Shown: positions 36,011-49,500 of the stretch, one piece after another
How the letters are laid out: the number at the start of each line of letters is the position of its first letter
Numbering within the stretch: the stretch's first letter is position 1
Assembly: GCF_027744825.2 (NCBI RefSeq)
Contig: NC_071335.1
Coordinates: forward strand, 17,668,001 to 17,732,000
Reading direction: 5' to 3'
DNA length: 64,000 nucleotides
Source: Synchiropus splendidus
Lineage: Eukaryota; Chordata; Actinopteri; Syngnathiformes; Callionymidae
Made by a program: the position numbers and the translations under genes
The notes under the pieces: generated by a model
What the model was told of the DNA's origin: nothing
What the model saw: only the letters and a program-made list of their open reading frames with translations
Database searches by the model: none

Positions 36011-39003
36011 ACCTCTACACATCAAGACTCCGACACTCCAAGTCCTCTAAGCTGGAAATCGACCATGATCACGTGAGAGAAAGCTTTGTTACAAGCGGGA
36101 TTTTTTTTTTTCAAAGGGGAAAAGGTCACACAGACCTAAAGTCACTCATGACACCTGAAGGAACAAGTCAGAAGAAGATGTGATTTATTCCCCAAGATTA
36201 AAAAGTTAGCTTTTTCTTGTCATCAATTCAAGTCGGCTCGGTTCTCGATCGGCTTCTCCACAGTTCAAGCCAGGAGCGGTCGGCTCTCCCAACACATACA
36301 AAGATTTTTCATCGGAAATTTCGCACGTCTTTTCACAATCATTGGGACAAATTCCCACTGAACTAACCTCAGACCTCAGCATTATCTTACGACAATCTTA
36401 CGACAGATAAGATAATCAGACATTTGCCATCTATTGTCAGAAACAAAAATGGGGCAAAAATTGTAATATTTGTTCCTCACTCACTTGAGAGAGTGGAAAG
36501 ACTAAGAGAGGGATCTCAACACTCCCAGGACTCAATTGCGTCCCTCCTTTTCCTTCTTTGTCTCCACCTGAAACCAACAGGACCCAGTACTCCAAACCCT
36601 TCTTTTTCAACCAACGTCACCAACTTGTTTTGGGCAAACCGAAGTTTAGAAAACTAGGGGGCCAATAAAATATTTTAAAGGGCCTCAAATGGCCCACGGG
36701 CAAGACTTTCGGATGTGCGTCTATCATTTCCTGCCGAGCGGGTAGCGCTTTGCAGAGGACGATGTAAAGGAAAATAGTTGGTTGACAGGGTGTAAAGCTC
36801 CAAGTGGTGGCCGGGACCTGTGATGTAACGGCAGCGGTGGCCGCGGTGACTTCTAACACCATTACTCGGCCCTCAGCTGTAATCACTGCTGGGCGGCTGA
36901 TTTACTGTGGGATGTATATTATGTGAGGACGGCGGCGCTGCGCCGGAGCACTCAAGGTGATCTACAGTGGACAAATGAGAGGACTAATTAATAAAGGCAG
37001 CCTGGCGCCCAAACCTTGTGGCCTCCCTGTTATTGTGTGTAGATGAACAGCTTGCGCTCATTGCCTGCTCATTAACCATTGCCCAACATGGAGGGGGGAG
37101 GGGGGGGCGGAGGCTGGTGGAGGGGTCTGTGGCACCATTTACCTGGCGCCAAATGTGGGACCCAGAGAAGCGCCATGCCCTTGAGGGCCGCTGCGCTACG
37201 TAGGCAGGAATGGATGGCCACGCTCGGAGCCATAAATTCTGGGCTTCTAACTATCTCATTCATCATATGCACGGCGCAGTCTCGCGCACAGCCAACACGC
37301 CGACGCCTCCCACCGTCCGACCTCCCTGCCGCGCCCCACTGACTCAGGAGGAGATAGAGCACAGCCAGAGAAGGCAGATAAGAGTGTCTGTAGAATGGCC
37401 CTGTGCTGTCGTGGGGACCTTTAGTTCACCTTGCAGTGGGAATATTTGCCAATTAGCCAAAACATTATGACCTGAGAATGTGCAGCTCCGACTATTATCA
37501 CCTGAAATACAGCTGTTAGAGCCCACAGGGAAACCTGTTGCATCACCCAGGAGCACCACCAAAATAGGCAGCAACCCCATGCAAGTGGTGGAGAAGGTGT
37601 TTCACCATCCATCATGAACCACTTCACTTTTAGCTACCAGTAGGGGGCGCATTTTCAGCATGTTTACCGATCGCCATGCTGAGGAAAACCTTTCAGCGAG
37701 CACGGATTGGTTGCGGTTATTGCGGTTTTTATACCAGAAAAAAGCCACATGAAGTTGTGGTGTTTTGTTTAAGATACTACCTCATGGTGCTGCGTATTCA
37801 CTGATGCCCCATTCCCCAATACTGGCCCAGACGTGTCCCGTCAGTACTGAGTACAAGCTGCACATTTCCACCCATGTACATACTATAACCCACAGTTACT
37901 GTCCCAGTCATTAGGTCGCAATGTGATAAAGTTAATAGCTGAATGAAAGCAAAACGTGATCATCCTTTCTTTGTCCCAATATTGACATTTCCAGAAACTA
38001 TATTGAAATCTGTTTCGCGCTAAAACCCGCTATCGTTTCATCGTCTAGTTGAATTTGGACTTCTCATTTTTCAGAATCAGTCAAGCTCAGGTTCTGTCGG
38101 AAGCAAGAATCGAGGACGCAGTGGTCACATGACCTTGTGTTGCTGAAGTGTGCAGCTTATTTCGCACCGTCCTTTCACATGCTGAGTCACGTTCGAATGA
38201 CTGTAAAACCAAGATGACAGTGAATACGGTTTTGTTTTGGATCTGATCATTTTCCCTCCATTTCTGTCAACAGCTGGCTGAAAGGAAGACTGGCGATTTG
38301 CTAGTTGTGCTTTAACCCAAAAACTTTTAAATAAGAAAACCATTTCTGAACTGACTCAGTGAGTGATTACTGACTCATCTTGGACACGTTCCTTTCTGGT
38401 GGCTGGAGCTAAATATCAACATGATCACATGAACCTGACCAGCTTCATCGTGAAGCCTCCATTCTCTTTTCACAGCCATATATTCTACAAGTCCTTTGAT
38501 CTCTGAGGTCGTCAAAAACAAAGGCACTGGATCAACCAGGAGGGGAAGACTTCTTGGGCCAGCGGAGGGATTTCATACCTCAGATTTAACACCTTAAAAT
38601 GAAGGGGGGACGTTCAGCTTGTTGGAGGGATGACGTCCAGATTCAACAGCAAGACTAAGGTCAACAGGGATCAATAAACACCGTTGCCGATGACTGGTCA
38701 CAGCCGGTCAAACTTCAGTGTAAATGGACTGCGATTCAAACAGAAGACAATGAGGAGCTCTGATTCATTCCTACAAAGTTGGGCTCCTCCGCGAGACCAG
38801 ATGTCAGTATCCTTCCTTCCCTCCAATATTAATCACCTTATATCAGAGCAAATCATAATTAGTCTCGTTGGCTGCCAGAAATTTATAAAAAAAAAAAAAA
38901 CAGCCAGTGATGAACCACACCGGCAGGTGGAAGCGACTTGCTACTGCCCCCTAGTGTTTGGCCGTTGAAACCGCTGTAACTAAAATATTGTGTGCTAGTC
39001 TGG

Positions 39004-39043
39004 TATATATATATATATATATATAGGGAGAGAGAGAGAGAGA
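39004..39043. repeat. (TA)11 plus (GA)n compound microsatellite
   Basis: A TA run followed by a GGGAGAGAGA run. Confidence 0.93.
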
Positions 39044-41146
39044 TAGTGTTTTTTTATTTGTTCGGTCAATTTCAGTGGCAAAAAATTAAAAATTAAAATT
39101 GTTTGAAAGTAGTTCTTATCTTTTAAAATAAACTTTTTTGGTTCATTTTTTAAAGCTCTTTTACCCAACATATTCCCTATTAACAAAATCTCGAAATGGA
39201 ATGAAACTGAACATGTACAGTAGAACAAAAGTATGTGCTGGCTCGAGGTTCGTCCACTAGTAATAAGCAAAATAAAGACTAAATAACAGCCCAACTCTGT
39301 GGGTTTAGGGTCAGTCAGAAAGCTCAACATAGGTTTATCTACTGCACTGAGGCTGCAGTTATACAGGAACGCTTCTCCTCAGTTTCTTCTTCAGCTTCTT
39401 GTGCACATTGCTATTTAAAATCATGTCAAACTGAGTGCAAGTGGAGGTTTGAGGCTAAAGTTAGAGCACGATATGGAGCGGCTCCAACCTCTGCCATGGG
39501 TCAGAATCTGTGCAGAAGACACCCAGAGGCTGTGCTGCGTCTAAAATAAGCAGACAACATTCAGAGAGAATGTCTGTGGTTTGTGTTGGATGGAGATGGA
39601 ACCTGACTGTTCTGGTCGATATCTGCAATAGAAAGTGAATCCGAGACAGAGGTAAACGTAGGTTAGAGGAGCCATCGGATTTGGGTTCAGAAAGAGTCGC
39701 TCCACATAGTCAAATGGTGGAGGCATCAACACAATGTTTGAGGCAATGACTAAGTAGCAAGCTGTCCAGGGTGTCGCCAGCTTCTCACCCCAGGAAGCTG
39801 GGATCGGCGGCAAAACCGGCAGAGGATCAGTTTTGCGAGGTACAAAGGAAATGTCAGCTCAAGCAATTCCAGCTCTTAGCTGTAAGAAGAACATTTTTTT
39901 CAGTTCAAAGTGAAAGGCACTCGGGTTGAGGCACTGGGTCGCTTTGAAGAAAACCCACAGAAGTCTGCAGTAAAAACTATCGGCTCCGATCTAGAAATGG
40001 ACCTTTAGATCCTCGGGAGCAGTTAGCGGCGTTTTCTTGTTACATTTTGTTGTTACAAGTAAGCTTTTCCCCCCCCCGTTTGCCAAGAAAGTTCACACCA
40101 AAGGATTGAACATCACTTATCCAAGCAGCAGACTCATCTCTCCTGCAGGCAGGATGTTCTTGCTCTTTGAAGCCACACCACCAAGTTTCTCTCTCTATTA
40201 AAGCGACGCTAAGTGCTCTGAGGCTCAGGGATGCCGGCGGTCTGGGAGGAGAACTTGGACAGAGCTGCTGCATTAGGCGGCTGTTAGTGCGACTCTTCTG
40301 GGTCTGATACCAGGTCGGCGGCGGCGAGACTCGGCTGAGGCTGGGGACCACTGGGGTGTCTTCGGGGGAATGTGGGAAAAGGTCAGCCGAGTGACAGGAC
40401 ATAACCACAGAACCTTCCACAAGCTGCCGGTCGTGTAGCAGGTGCGTACGGCTAATAGTCTGCAGGGACGGGGCTATGTGCTCATTCAGAGGCTTTCAGG
40501 CCAATTCAGAGGCTTGGTGTGGACACAAGAGCTTTCTCAATATGAAATAAAACCTGCAGAATTTAGTCTCAATGTTTGCCGTTAAATGGACAGAGCTCAG
40601 AATGATGAACGGAATTGGAACGGAACTGAAATCACTCCTGAAGATCAACAGCACATTTTTAAAAACTGTCTGGAGTGATAACACCCCCTAGCGGCGACAG
40701 AGTTACGTAACGTTTACGAAACGTTAAACTTCAAAAGCCTTAAGAAGAGTCAGCCAAGCACGTTTCTCAAGGCAGTATTGCAAGTGTTCCTCAGAAGCGC
40801 ATCACAAGGTGATATGCGGGCAAATATAAATAAAGCCTGAGGGGGAAATGCATGGAGGAAACCTAATGCAGCTGCACAAGACAAATGGAGGGAAACCCTG
40901 GAAAGGGCTTCAGCCCATCTCAAGACAAACACTACCATACATGGACAATTTAGATTCAATGACTGTATTTTTCACCCCAATACAGCTGACGCACTGTTGA
41001 ACTCATGTTCAACAACAGAGGGCAAATTCCCCATTTCTTGTAAAATGTTGGAATTATCTGTGAATTGAGGGATTTGCAAATATTCCTCCACAGCGTGTCA
41101 TGAGAGCAGACGATAAAGGACAGAGGACAGAATTTCTCCTGGGGTT

Positions 41147-41152
41147 TTTATT
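41147..41152 (-). promoter_or_regulatory. rps15a: rps15a polyadenylation signal AATAAA
   Basis: AATAAA on the minus strand lies 15 nt after the stop codon. The very short 3' UTR is typical of ribosomal protein mRNAs. Confidence 0.8.
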
Positions 41153-41167
41153 AGCAGTTGTTTACAT

Positions 41168-43369
<2,202 letters not shown>

Positions 43370-43374
43370 GATGC

Positions 43375-44083
43375 CTGTGAATGAAGACACTAGTGTTTAA
43401 CATCAAACCTGGACCACAGACAGAACCGTCCAAGACAACACGCAGAAGTGGTAACTTTGCTAAGAAGGCTGCTTCATGCGATTTCACTCATATTTCAGTG
43501 ACAGGCTTCCAGATCTTATAATGAACTGACACCCGCTATGTATGTGGTTTGGCTTTGTCTAACTGAACGTGAGCCATAGCGAGTGAACAGAACCACGTCT
43601 GTCAACAAAATCATCAGCACAACGTCTCAGTGAGCAACAAACCAACACTATAGTTTGATCGTAGCGAGTGGATCAGAGGCAAAGCATGGTCCTCCGGTGC
43701 AGCTGGGCGAACAACCAACGGCTAGTTTAGCATATACACCAGGCAGACAGACCAGCAGTGGCCCGCCTTCCTAATAACGTACACAAACGTGGTTACGAAG
43801 GTGAAGCACTCGAATGCAGCCAAAAGACATCAGTAATTCTCACTTCAATGTGACAGCGTGCTAGCAGTTTTAACGTCCCGAGCGCGCCGAGCGTAGCGGG
43901 GGCCGAGAACGCCACCTCGGACACCAAAATACCACTCTCCAACAACATTACCCACTATCATATTGCCACCGAATGACTGGCACGTAATTCACCTTTGATA
44001 CGGTCTTAAAAATTGTAAGATTGGTGAAGAGATGACTTAGATATAGGAGGGATAGAAGGTGGTAGTAAAAAAAGACATCTTAC
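43375..44083 (-). other. rps15a intron 1
   Basis: A 709-nt intron between the noncoding exon and the ATG exon. It was scanned for box C/D motifs without a convincing hit. No other feature is seen. Confidence 0.75.
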
Positions 44084-44118
44084 CGGTTCTGCAATATGGC
44101 GGAAAGAGGAAGTTGTAA
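44084..44118 (-). promoter_or_regulatory. rps15a: rps15a noncoding exon 1, TOP start and YY1-like site
   Basis: On the minus strand the sequence reads CTTCCTCTTTCCGCCATATTGCAGAACCG in two joined motifs: a pyrimidine tract (CTTCCTCTTTCC) of the 5' TOP type, and CCGCCATATTG, a YY1-type site common at ribosomal protein start sites. It is followed by the donor GTAAGA at 44083-44078, giving a tiny untranslated exon. Upstream, GCATTATGGGA on the plus strand resembles part of a ZNF143 site. The exact start base is not known. Confidence 0.65.
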
Positions 44119-45085
44119 GACAGCGCAAGGCATTATGGGAGTATGGAGTGGGAATTATTCGTAAAAGATTTCGCACATAATACGTTATTCATTAATAGAT
44201 ATTTTAATATCAGTTCATTTTGTTTGCTGTTTTTATTCGTTGCAGTTGTTTTTTCCTTTTGTACTGTAAAATCAGAACCCGTTTTTATTGAAGTAAAATG
44301 TCTTGAATTCCATTGTAATGTAACAGAAACACCCGTAAAGATATTAAAATGACAACTTCATCATCTAACGATTAAAACGATGCTTGCTGATGTTTGAGAA
44401 TTGCGTAGAAGCGCACGCAACAGCGCCGCCTTCGCAGTGGATTATTTATTTATTTTCTTACTAACCCTTCTTACTAATAATTATTGGTTGAACTATCAAC
44501 GTCATTGTTAAAAATGACTTAAATTAATATGTATTCTTTGGAGAAAAAAACAGTGTCCAAAATCACACGTGGTGTGCAGCATTTACAATTCTCTATGGAT
44601 GATGGAACTACCCGGTCAATATTGTGTGTTTATTCCTCTTAGTTACATCTTTATTACGTTTCTGCCCACTTAACTATGTCAGAAACACTGAACTGGAGCA
44701 GCAAGTTTGGGAAGTGAGTGTGTGAGCATAACTGAATAACATCTTTGTGCATATTGATACACATGTGCTCCCTAAAATCAAACAAATAACTACAAATACA
44801 ACAAATTGAGAGCAACCAGACTTATCATTATATTCATTTATTTTTTTCTTTCACACAGTCCAAAGTACACTTTCTGCCGAATGTCAGAAAACATGATAAT
44901 ATTTTCATATATGACATAACACGCCTTGTAAAGAGAATATATTGCTGTGGAATAAATTAAACAGCGCTATAATAAACCGCAGTAAGTTGTGCGTTAAACG
45001 TCATGATAAATATCGCTAAACTATTTCATGAAAGTTGCAAGATAACTGTTAGGTTAAAAGGTTATTAAAAGAAAGTCCAATGAGG
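44119..45085. other. rps15a-notum intergenic DNA
   Basis: An AT-rich gap of about 1 kb between the rps15a start region and the notum polyadenylation site. The first 100 bp should carry the rps15a promoter. No gene is seen. Confidence 0.65.
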
Positions 45086-45099
45086 AAATCTGGAGAGTC

Positions 45100-45105
45100 T
45101 TTATT
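45100..45105 (-). promoter_or_regulatory. candidate notum polyadenylation signal
   Basis: AATAAA on the minus strand, about 340 nt after the notum stop. It implies a 3' UTR of roughly 360 nt. The 238-residue plus-strand frame at 45080-45796 overlaps this UTR and the last two exons and is an antisense shadow. Confidence 0.5.
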
Positions 45106-45442
45106 AAATAGTGGAGTCACTGTGGTGGAAGATGAAAGCATCATATCCAACAACAAAACCAAGGTCTCAAACTCTCACAAATGCATGTTTTTTGGGGGAT
45201 GTTTTGGCAGAACTGCACTCTTTAACAAAACCTTTGAGTCAAGGAAGTTGTTTAAGCCTGGACTAAAACAAAAACACAGAAAACTATCTCCCAGTGTCCA
45301 GAAGGGTGAGCCAAACTCATGCAGCACAGCATTACTGTCTAGATTTCCTTCGCTTGATCTACATTTCAGGGGAGGTTTCAACTCAGCTTCCTACATAAAT
45401 CTCTCCCTTGGCTCTCTCCAAATCTCATTCTCCGTTTTGATG

Positions 45443-48400
45443 TTAGCCACCATTGCTGACCACAGTGACTGCCTCGCTGTGCGGATCCTCCAGACCCAGT
45501 CTTTGCAGGTCGAGGCCCATGGCTGCCAGCATCTGGAGCAGGGTGAGCTCCTGCCCGGTGGCCTGGTCAACCAAAGCTGGGCAGGTGGGGTTGCACTGAG
45601 GCCACTGGCATGTGTCAACCAAGTGGAACGGGCAGCCTTTGGCAGGGGTTTTGTTGTTGCGGGTCGCCTCCAGACTTCTGTCCCAGCATTGCAAAGCGCG
45701 GGGAAGAGATGTACCTTTTACTTGGAAGCTCATCCAGTTACTGAAAATAAATCAATACAAGTTAAAAATGAAATTAACAGGCTGGTTTACAGATAATTTG
45801 CGGTCACCTCTTGGTGATCAGCACGTGCGAGAGGCAAGATGGCGCAAACACGGCACTGATTCAAAACAAAAAAAGTCATTCATTAAGAAAAAAATGGGAA
45901 AATAATGGATGAACGGGACAGGAAGTCCTCAACATACGTGACATCTGTGAGGGAGTTCTTGAGCTCAGTGCCAAGGTTCTGAATGAACTGCCACTGCGCA
46001 TCAGACAGAGTCTGTCCACCCACATATATGTTCTCCATTCGGAGCTGCTCCTCATCAAAAAGCCAATGCACAACAAACAATGGAGCTGTGAGGAAAACAG
46101 GAGTTTTAAGTGGTGTATTTGCTCATTCCCTCCGTAACACCTGCATGAATCTCATTTTATTTGAAGACAGGCCACACTGCTGTGTTCCCAATCACTCACT
46201 GGTCAGAGAGGAGTACAGCTTGTGTCCAAAGAAGCACTGCCACTCCTCTCCTCTCTTATAAAGCTGCCGACATCTGTCAGGAACAACGCCGTTCCACAAC
46301 CTCAACAACACAGAGGCAAACTGGATTATTTTTCAGGCGACTGGACTTTATTTCCTAAAGTGTGGGGTGTTACCTCAGTCCCATCTTGATAGCATCTTCA
46401 GGAGAGCACGAAATCGTCTCCGGACAGTTGGGTGGCCTCTCTTGTTTACTTTCAAGAAACCAGCCAGAGTCCACCAGACCTCGGACCTGAGCCTCGGCGC
46501 CAAGCTGGGCCAACTGATAGGCGACTTTCTCAATGTTCAACAAAACACCAGTACCACCAGCACTGAATGAGTGTGAGTACAAACAATAATCAGGTTTATT
46601 GTGATGAAAGGATTACTATCGTATTTACCTCGGAATTTATTTAAATCACACGTGGTGCTAGGTGTAGGTCTAACTACAGCCTACAGTTACTATGCCACAC
46701 TGATGGTTTGTTTCAGAGTGACAGGACAATGCAGGATGGTATTATCATGACATACCAGTCGCAAAAACGCATTTGAATATTGCTTCTGTAACTAAACTGT
46801 GTCAGAACATCTGCTAATTCAATACGCACACGAAGCTATGAAGGCCTCTTCCATGTCTATTGCATGACTGTTATAAACAGACACATCTTAAATCACCTTG
46901 TGCCGGCCAGCATGACCACCTTGGCCTGTTTAATTCCCTTCGGAATGAGATCCTTGACCACCTCTCGAATGATGAAGGATCCCATGAATACGTAGTCAGC
47001 TGTTGACAAATATAGGGAAAGGTGTGTGGCTTTTGCACTTTCACTACCAGCACTGTGAAAGCTCCAAAGGTATTTTACTGACTTGCGTTTGTGCTCCTCT
47101 CTTTATCTTTTGCTTGCCGTTGTCTCAGAGGAGAGGCGGGTCCTGGACCAGTGCCGCTCCACACATCACTGGAGCAGTACGGGATGAATCTGTACACATA
47201 TGACATTTACATTCATTTTGAAGGAAGTTAAATTCATTCTACTGTAGGTCATTGTTGGTGCATAACGTTTACATCATGTTTACATCATGTTAAGATAATG
47301 TTTATAGAAGGGCAAAAATAATAATTCATGGTGTATTTTAACTTTCTTTCTCAGGGAACATTTTTCACTTCACCAAATCCAGGAAAGTGGAGTGAAAGCA
47401 ATGTGTCCTTTGATGTGTTTTTTTTTTTTTTTTTTTTGTGAAATGTCCCATGTTTTGCTTTGCGATAGTCACATATCCTCAGCTATTTCTCCTCTGAACC
47501 AGTCACTCAGCTCTCAGTACTACTAAAGAAACATGAAAATGTATAGTATTATCATATGATTGGAAGTCGAAAACTACGAAACAGGTAAGACAGAAAACAA
47601 TAATAATGTACAAGGTGACTCCCAAAATTATTAATGATAATAAGTAGTGGTTAACGCAACATGTAAGTATATATGTATTTGTTTCATATTCATTCATTTG
47701 CAGAGGGTATGAGCTTGTATAGTCGTAGCATTAAAGAAGAGAACGATTCAGTCACACTCATGAGAGTTTTTATTTGAAGAGCAGCACAAAAGGGTCCAAT
47801 TTAATGATGATTTTAGAGGAGAGATTGGAGTGCTACTCTCTCATATTCAAATACATACACAATTGTGGCAACATTTTCAGGGAAAAGGTGGATTAATAGC
47901 AGAGAAAAAAAACACATGCAGAGAGGAGACTTACACAATGTTTGCGTTATGCCAGTGCGGGTTCTCTTCAACGTTGGATGACAGTATTCCAGTACCTGCA
48001 AGAGAGATGATGCATGTAAGTACAGTATAACTAAGGTAATAACTAATGTAAATATTGCTCCTAAGCCGTCATTACACGTCACCACTCCGGTATGGTGACA
48101 ACCCTGCATTCCTCAGCGCGGCCAAGTGGCCCACCTTTTTTTGTTTGTGGCCATCCCGATGAGCTCATCAGGCGAGGGATATTTTGGAATCTGGAAGCAC
48201 AGGTGTCTTGGCTGTAGCAGCACCAGCCACCTAAAAATAAGATGGGCTTTTAATAATAGGCATTCACACGCAACTCCAGAGGGAGGCTTGTGTTAGCACG
48301 TAACAGGGGCTTGTTAGCGATAATAAATAGGCACGAAATACACCTGCAGTGTTATTTTTTTAGCATCAGACGGAAGTCAATTCTCTCTGGCAGTTGCATA

Positions 48401-48920
48401 TAAATTGAAGACCTTGATGTCTGAAGGTGTTGTTGCTCAGGGAAAATGAACAGACATTGGTTTCTTACCCTCCAAAAACAACAGCCACCGGCGGCTCCCT
48501 TTCACTTCCTTCAGGTAAAACCTAAGAACCAAAAAGTCCTCGTAAGAGACGATAGTAGGCCTCCTAAGCAGACTTGCCAACCACTGCCACTTGAGAACTT
48601 GCACCTTACCCAGCCGCTGTCCCATCATTGCATGTGACCTTTGTATTCCTGAGGAAGTGGAGCTTCATATCATCCGTTTGCCTTCGAGATGTTCCAGCTG
48701 CATCTCCTCGTCCTGTATCTACCAGGCTGCCGCCTCTGGTTTTCGCCACGTTTCCCGTGTTCCTCTGAGAGCCTACTTCAGTGGGAGCCTGGGCAGCTGC
48801 TCCTCCTTGGTTCCCAGGAGACTTCCTGCTGGACTTTCCGCTGCTTTTACCATTACGTTGGTTCTGGCAGAAGACTCCCCCGAGCAGCAGCAGGAAAACC
48901 ATTTGGCCAAGAAGCTTCAT
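45443..48920 (-). CDS. notum2: notum-family palmitoleoyl-protein carboxylesterase, complete
   Basis: A secreted serine hydrolase that removes palmitoleate from Wnt proteins and so limits Wnt signalling. Eleven minus-strand exons: 48920-48610, 48521-48469, 48230-48135, 47995-47935, 47189-47083, 46999-46897, 46562-46374, 46300-46200, 46085-45938, 45855-45808, 45740-45443. They sum to 1515 nt and 504 residues with compatible phases. A signal peptide ([18 protein letters not shown]) is followed by a basic low-complexity stretch to about residue 83. Core landmarks are [17 protein letters not shown] (oxyanion Trp124), [20 protein letters not shown] (Ser244), [11 protein letters not shown] (Asp351), CLSHVL (His400) and [16 protein letters not shown]. 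Ser-Asp-His spacing (107 and 49) matches human (108 and 49). The intact triad implies activity. The symbol notum2 rests on locus and divergence; notum1 paralogues are the alternative. The family is certain. Confidence 0.93.
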
Positions 48921-49435
48921 GTCTGTCAGCAACACAACATACATGACAATATGCAATGATGGTAATATATCTAATTTTGAGTTAAAGTCAGCACCTGCCG
49001 CCGGAGAAGAGTTCTGAGAGAAGTAACCAGCAATTGAACCTTGTCAATGGTTGGATGTGCTGCTCTTGAATCATTGGCTCTATAGAGCCACATGGGTCAG
49101 TTATCCTCCCATTTATCTGGGGGAAATGAAGTGCTGACGACGCAACAGGGGGAGGTCCAAAAACTATTGCCATTTCTTTGGTTGTGTGCCTATAACTACT
49201 TTATGTTCCCTCCCTGAGTCATCCCTGATAGGTCTGGCTTTTTTTAGCAGGTCTTCCCTTACCAGACTCTCAGCCTCACGACACTTGAAGCACCAACAAA
49301 CTTCCATCCCCTTAGAAGTTTGGAAGCCGTAAATAACATCTGTTTCTGCGTCCACCTTAAACCACGAGCACCTTCATCGTCCTATATATCTACATTAATC
49401 TGCATTAACTTTAATTTTGCGGCAGATCATCTCGC

Positions 49436-49500
49436 GGGCCACTTAAACTGACTTGGCTGGCCGGATCTGGCCCCGCGGCCTTAAGTTTAAGACGGGCTTT
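49436..49500 (-). repeat. hAT-like terminal fragment
   Basis: On the minus strand it reads CCCGTCTTAAACTTAAGGCC followed by GCGGGGCCAGATCCGGCC. This is a diverged form of the common GTCAAACTCAAGGCCCGCGG type of hAT end. Confidence 0.45.

Larger units (their letters stand above)
34740..41125. other. intergenic DNA up to rps15a 3' end
   Basis: No gene recognised. At 35603-36010 several GCTGATA/CCGATAT words suggest an old DNA transposon. A hAT-like GGCCTCAAATGGCCCACGGGC run lies near 36680-36700. At 36.89-37.33 kb is a GC-richer, evenly composed segment. A (TA)n(GA)n tract sits at 39004-39043. Confidence 0.6.

Noticed and set aside
43490..43625. Box C/D-like words in rps15a intron 1
   Set aside because: Box C has C at the purine position, spacing is about 120 nt, and no terminal stem is visible.
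45080..45796. 238-residue open frame on the plus strand, the longest in the window
   Set aside because: It lies antisense over the last two notum exons and 3' UTR. Its sequence has no family resemblance, and the opposite strand is clearly coding.
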